DNA of 6,372 nucleotides from Methylomonas sp. (GTDB lineage: Bacteria; Pseudomonadota; Gammaproteobacteria; Methylococcales; Methylomonadaceae), in NCBI GenBank assembly GCA_026990815.1, contig JALXCS010000156.1:1-6372 (forward strand). Direction: 5' to 3'. Under the pieces are notes generated by a model. The model saw nothing but the letters and a program-made list of their open reading frames with translations. It was not told where the DNA came from and ran no database searches. This document shows, piece after piece, positions 6,269-6,372 of this stretch (positions within the stretch are counted from its first letter, which is position 1; every line of letters starts with the position of its first letter). A program made the translations under genes and the position numbers.

Positions 6269-6294
6269 TGCCACTGTACCTTTGTACAATGGCA
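6269..6294. repeat. CTTT-loop hairpin, copy B
   Basis: Arms TGCCACTGTAC (6269-6279) and GTACAATGGCA (6284-6294) pair over 11 positions with a single C-A mismatch around a CTTT loop (6280-6283). It is the strongest stem in the noncoding region. No T run follows it on either strand, so it is not a standard terminator. The core repeats copy A. Confidence 0.6.
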
Positions 6295-6312
6295 CATAAC
6301 CCATCCTTTACT

Positions 6313-6352
6313 TATAATATTTTCCATGTTGATAATCACCATAAATATTATA
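6313..6352. repeat. 10-base AT-rich inverted repeat with 20-base spacer
   Basis: TATAATATTT (6313-6322) and AAATATTATA (6343-6352) are perfect inverted complements. The spacer holds TGATAATCA, itself a small near-palindrome. The left arm contains TATAAT, a perfect -10 hexamer, but no good -35 hexamer lies 16-18 bases before it (TGGCAC at 17). A T5 run follows the right arm. Regulatory meaning is uncertain because the composition is so AT-rich. Confidence 0.35.
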
Positions 6353-6372
6353 TTTTTGTGGACAATTAACCC

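Larger units (their letters stand above)
5960..6372. other. AT-rich noncoding region after the chemosensory operon
   Basis: No ORF with credible coding signals was found on either strand. The longest + strand frame I followed, from ATG 6127 (25 codons), has no properly spaced ribosome site. The region contains a weak terminator candidate, two related CTTT-loop hairpins, a GGTCCTGTAT direct repeat (6017-6026 and 6193-6202), a TTGCCTATT repeat (5976-5984 and 6004-6012) and AT-rich inverted repeats near the end. It probably includes the operon's 3' end and possibly the promoter region of a gene beyond the window. Confidence 0.7.

Noticed and set aside
6269..6294. Hairpin B as an intrinsic terminator
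   Set aside because: No T run follows the stem on either strand.
6290..6318. Possible sigma-70 or sigma-54 promoter (TGGCAC, TATAAT)
   Set aside because: TATAAT is perfect but the -35 position (TGGCAC) matches TTGACA poorly. TGGCAC is not followed by TTGC at sigma-54 spacing. AT-rich sequence gives TATAAT often by chance.
5960..6372. CRISPR array, tRNA, IS element or attachment site
   Set aside because: There are no regularly spaced repeats, no cloverleaf, no transposase fragment and no target-site duplication that I could see.

Overview
The window reads as part of a Pil-Chp type chemosensory operon, the kind that controls type IV pilus twitching motility and surface sensing in gammaproteobacteria. 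The moderately low GC content, the protein sequences, and the PilJ, PilH and ChpA-like products point to a gammaproteobacterium. A methanotroph-like (Methylococcales) or similar environmental lineage is my guess only. All supported genes lie on the + strand, and 2-5959 looks like one transcription unit that began upstream of the window.

Layout: (1) 2-502, the signalling tip and C-terminus of a PilJ-like methyl-accepting receptor, cut by the window edge. (2) 554-919, a stand-alone PilH/CheY-like receiver. (3) 966-4910, a 1314-residue ChpA/PilL-like hybrid histidine kinase. It has three His-less Hpt-like modules (the first two a clean 162-residue tandem duplication), one true Hpt, a CheA-type kinase core, a CheW-like domain and a C-terminal receiver. 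(4) 4910-5401, a divergent CheW-like protein overlapping the kinase stop codon (TAATG). (5) 5401-5505, a possible 34-codon ORF whose ATG overlaps the previous stop (TGATG) and whose end overlaps the next gene. (6) 5498-5959, a second divergent CheW-like protein. (7) 5960-6372, about 410 bases of AT-rich DNA with no convincing gene, a weak candidate terminator and several inverted repeats.

How the parts would work together, by analogy with Pseudomonas Pil-Chp: the receptor and CheW-like adaptors form an array that controls ChpA autophosphorylation on its Hpt histidine. Phosphate then passes to the stand-alone receiver(s) and to the receiver fused to the kinase. A pilG-like receiver and a pilI-like adaptor would be expected upstream, but they are not visible. 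No CheR/PilK methyltransferase or CheB/ChpB methylesterase gene is present in the visible part.

This is a variant of a known system rather than a clearly new one. The points most worth following up are the doubly overlapping small ORF with its internal palindrome, the in-frame duplication inside the kinase (with a CxxC motif in both copies), and two related hairpins in the 3' noncoding region.
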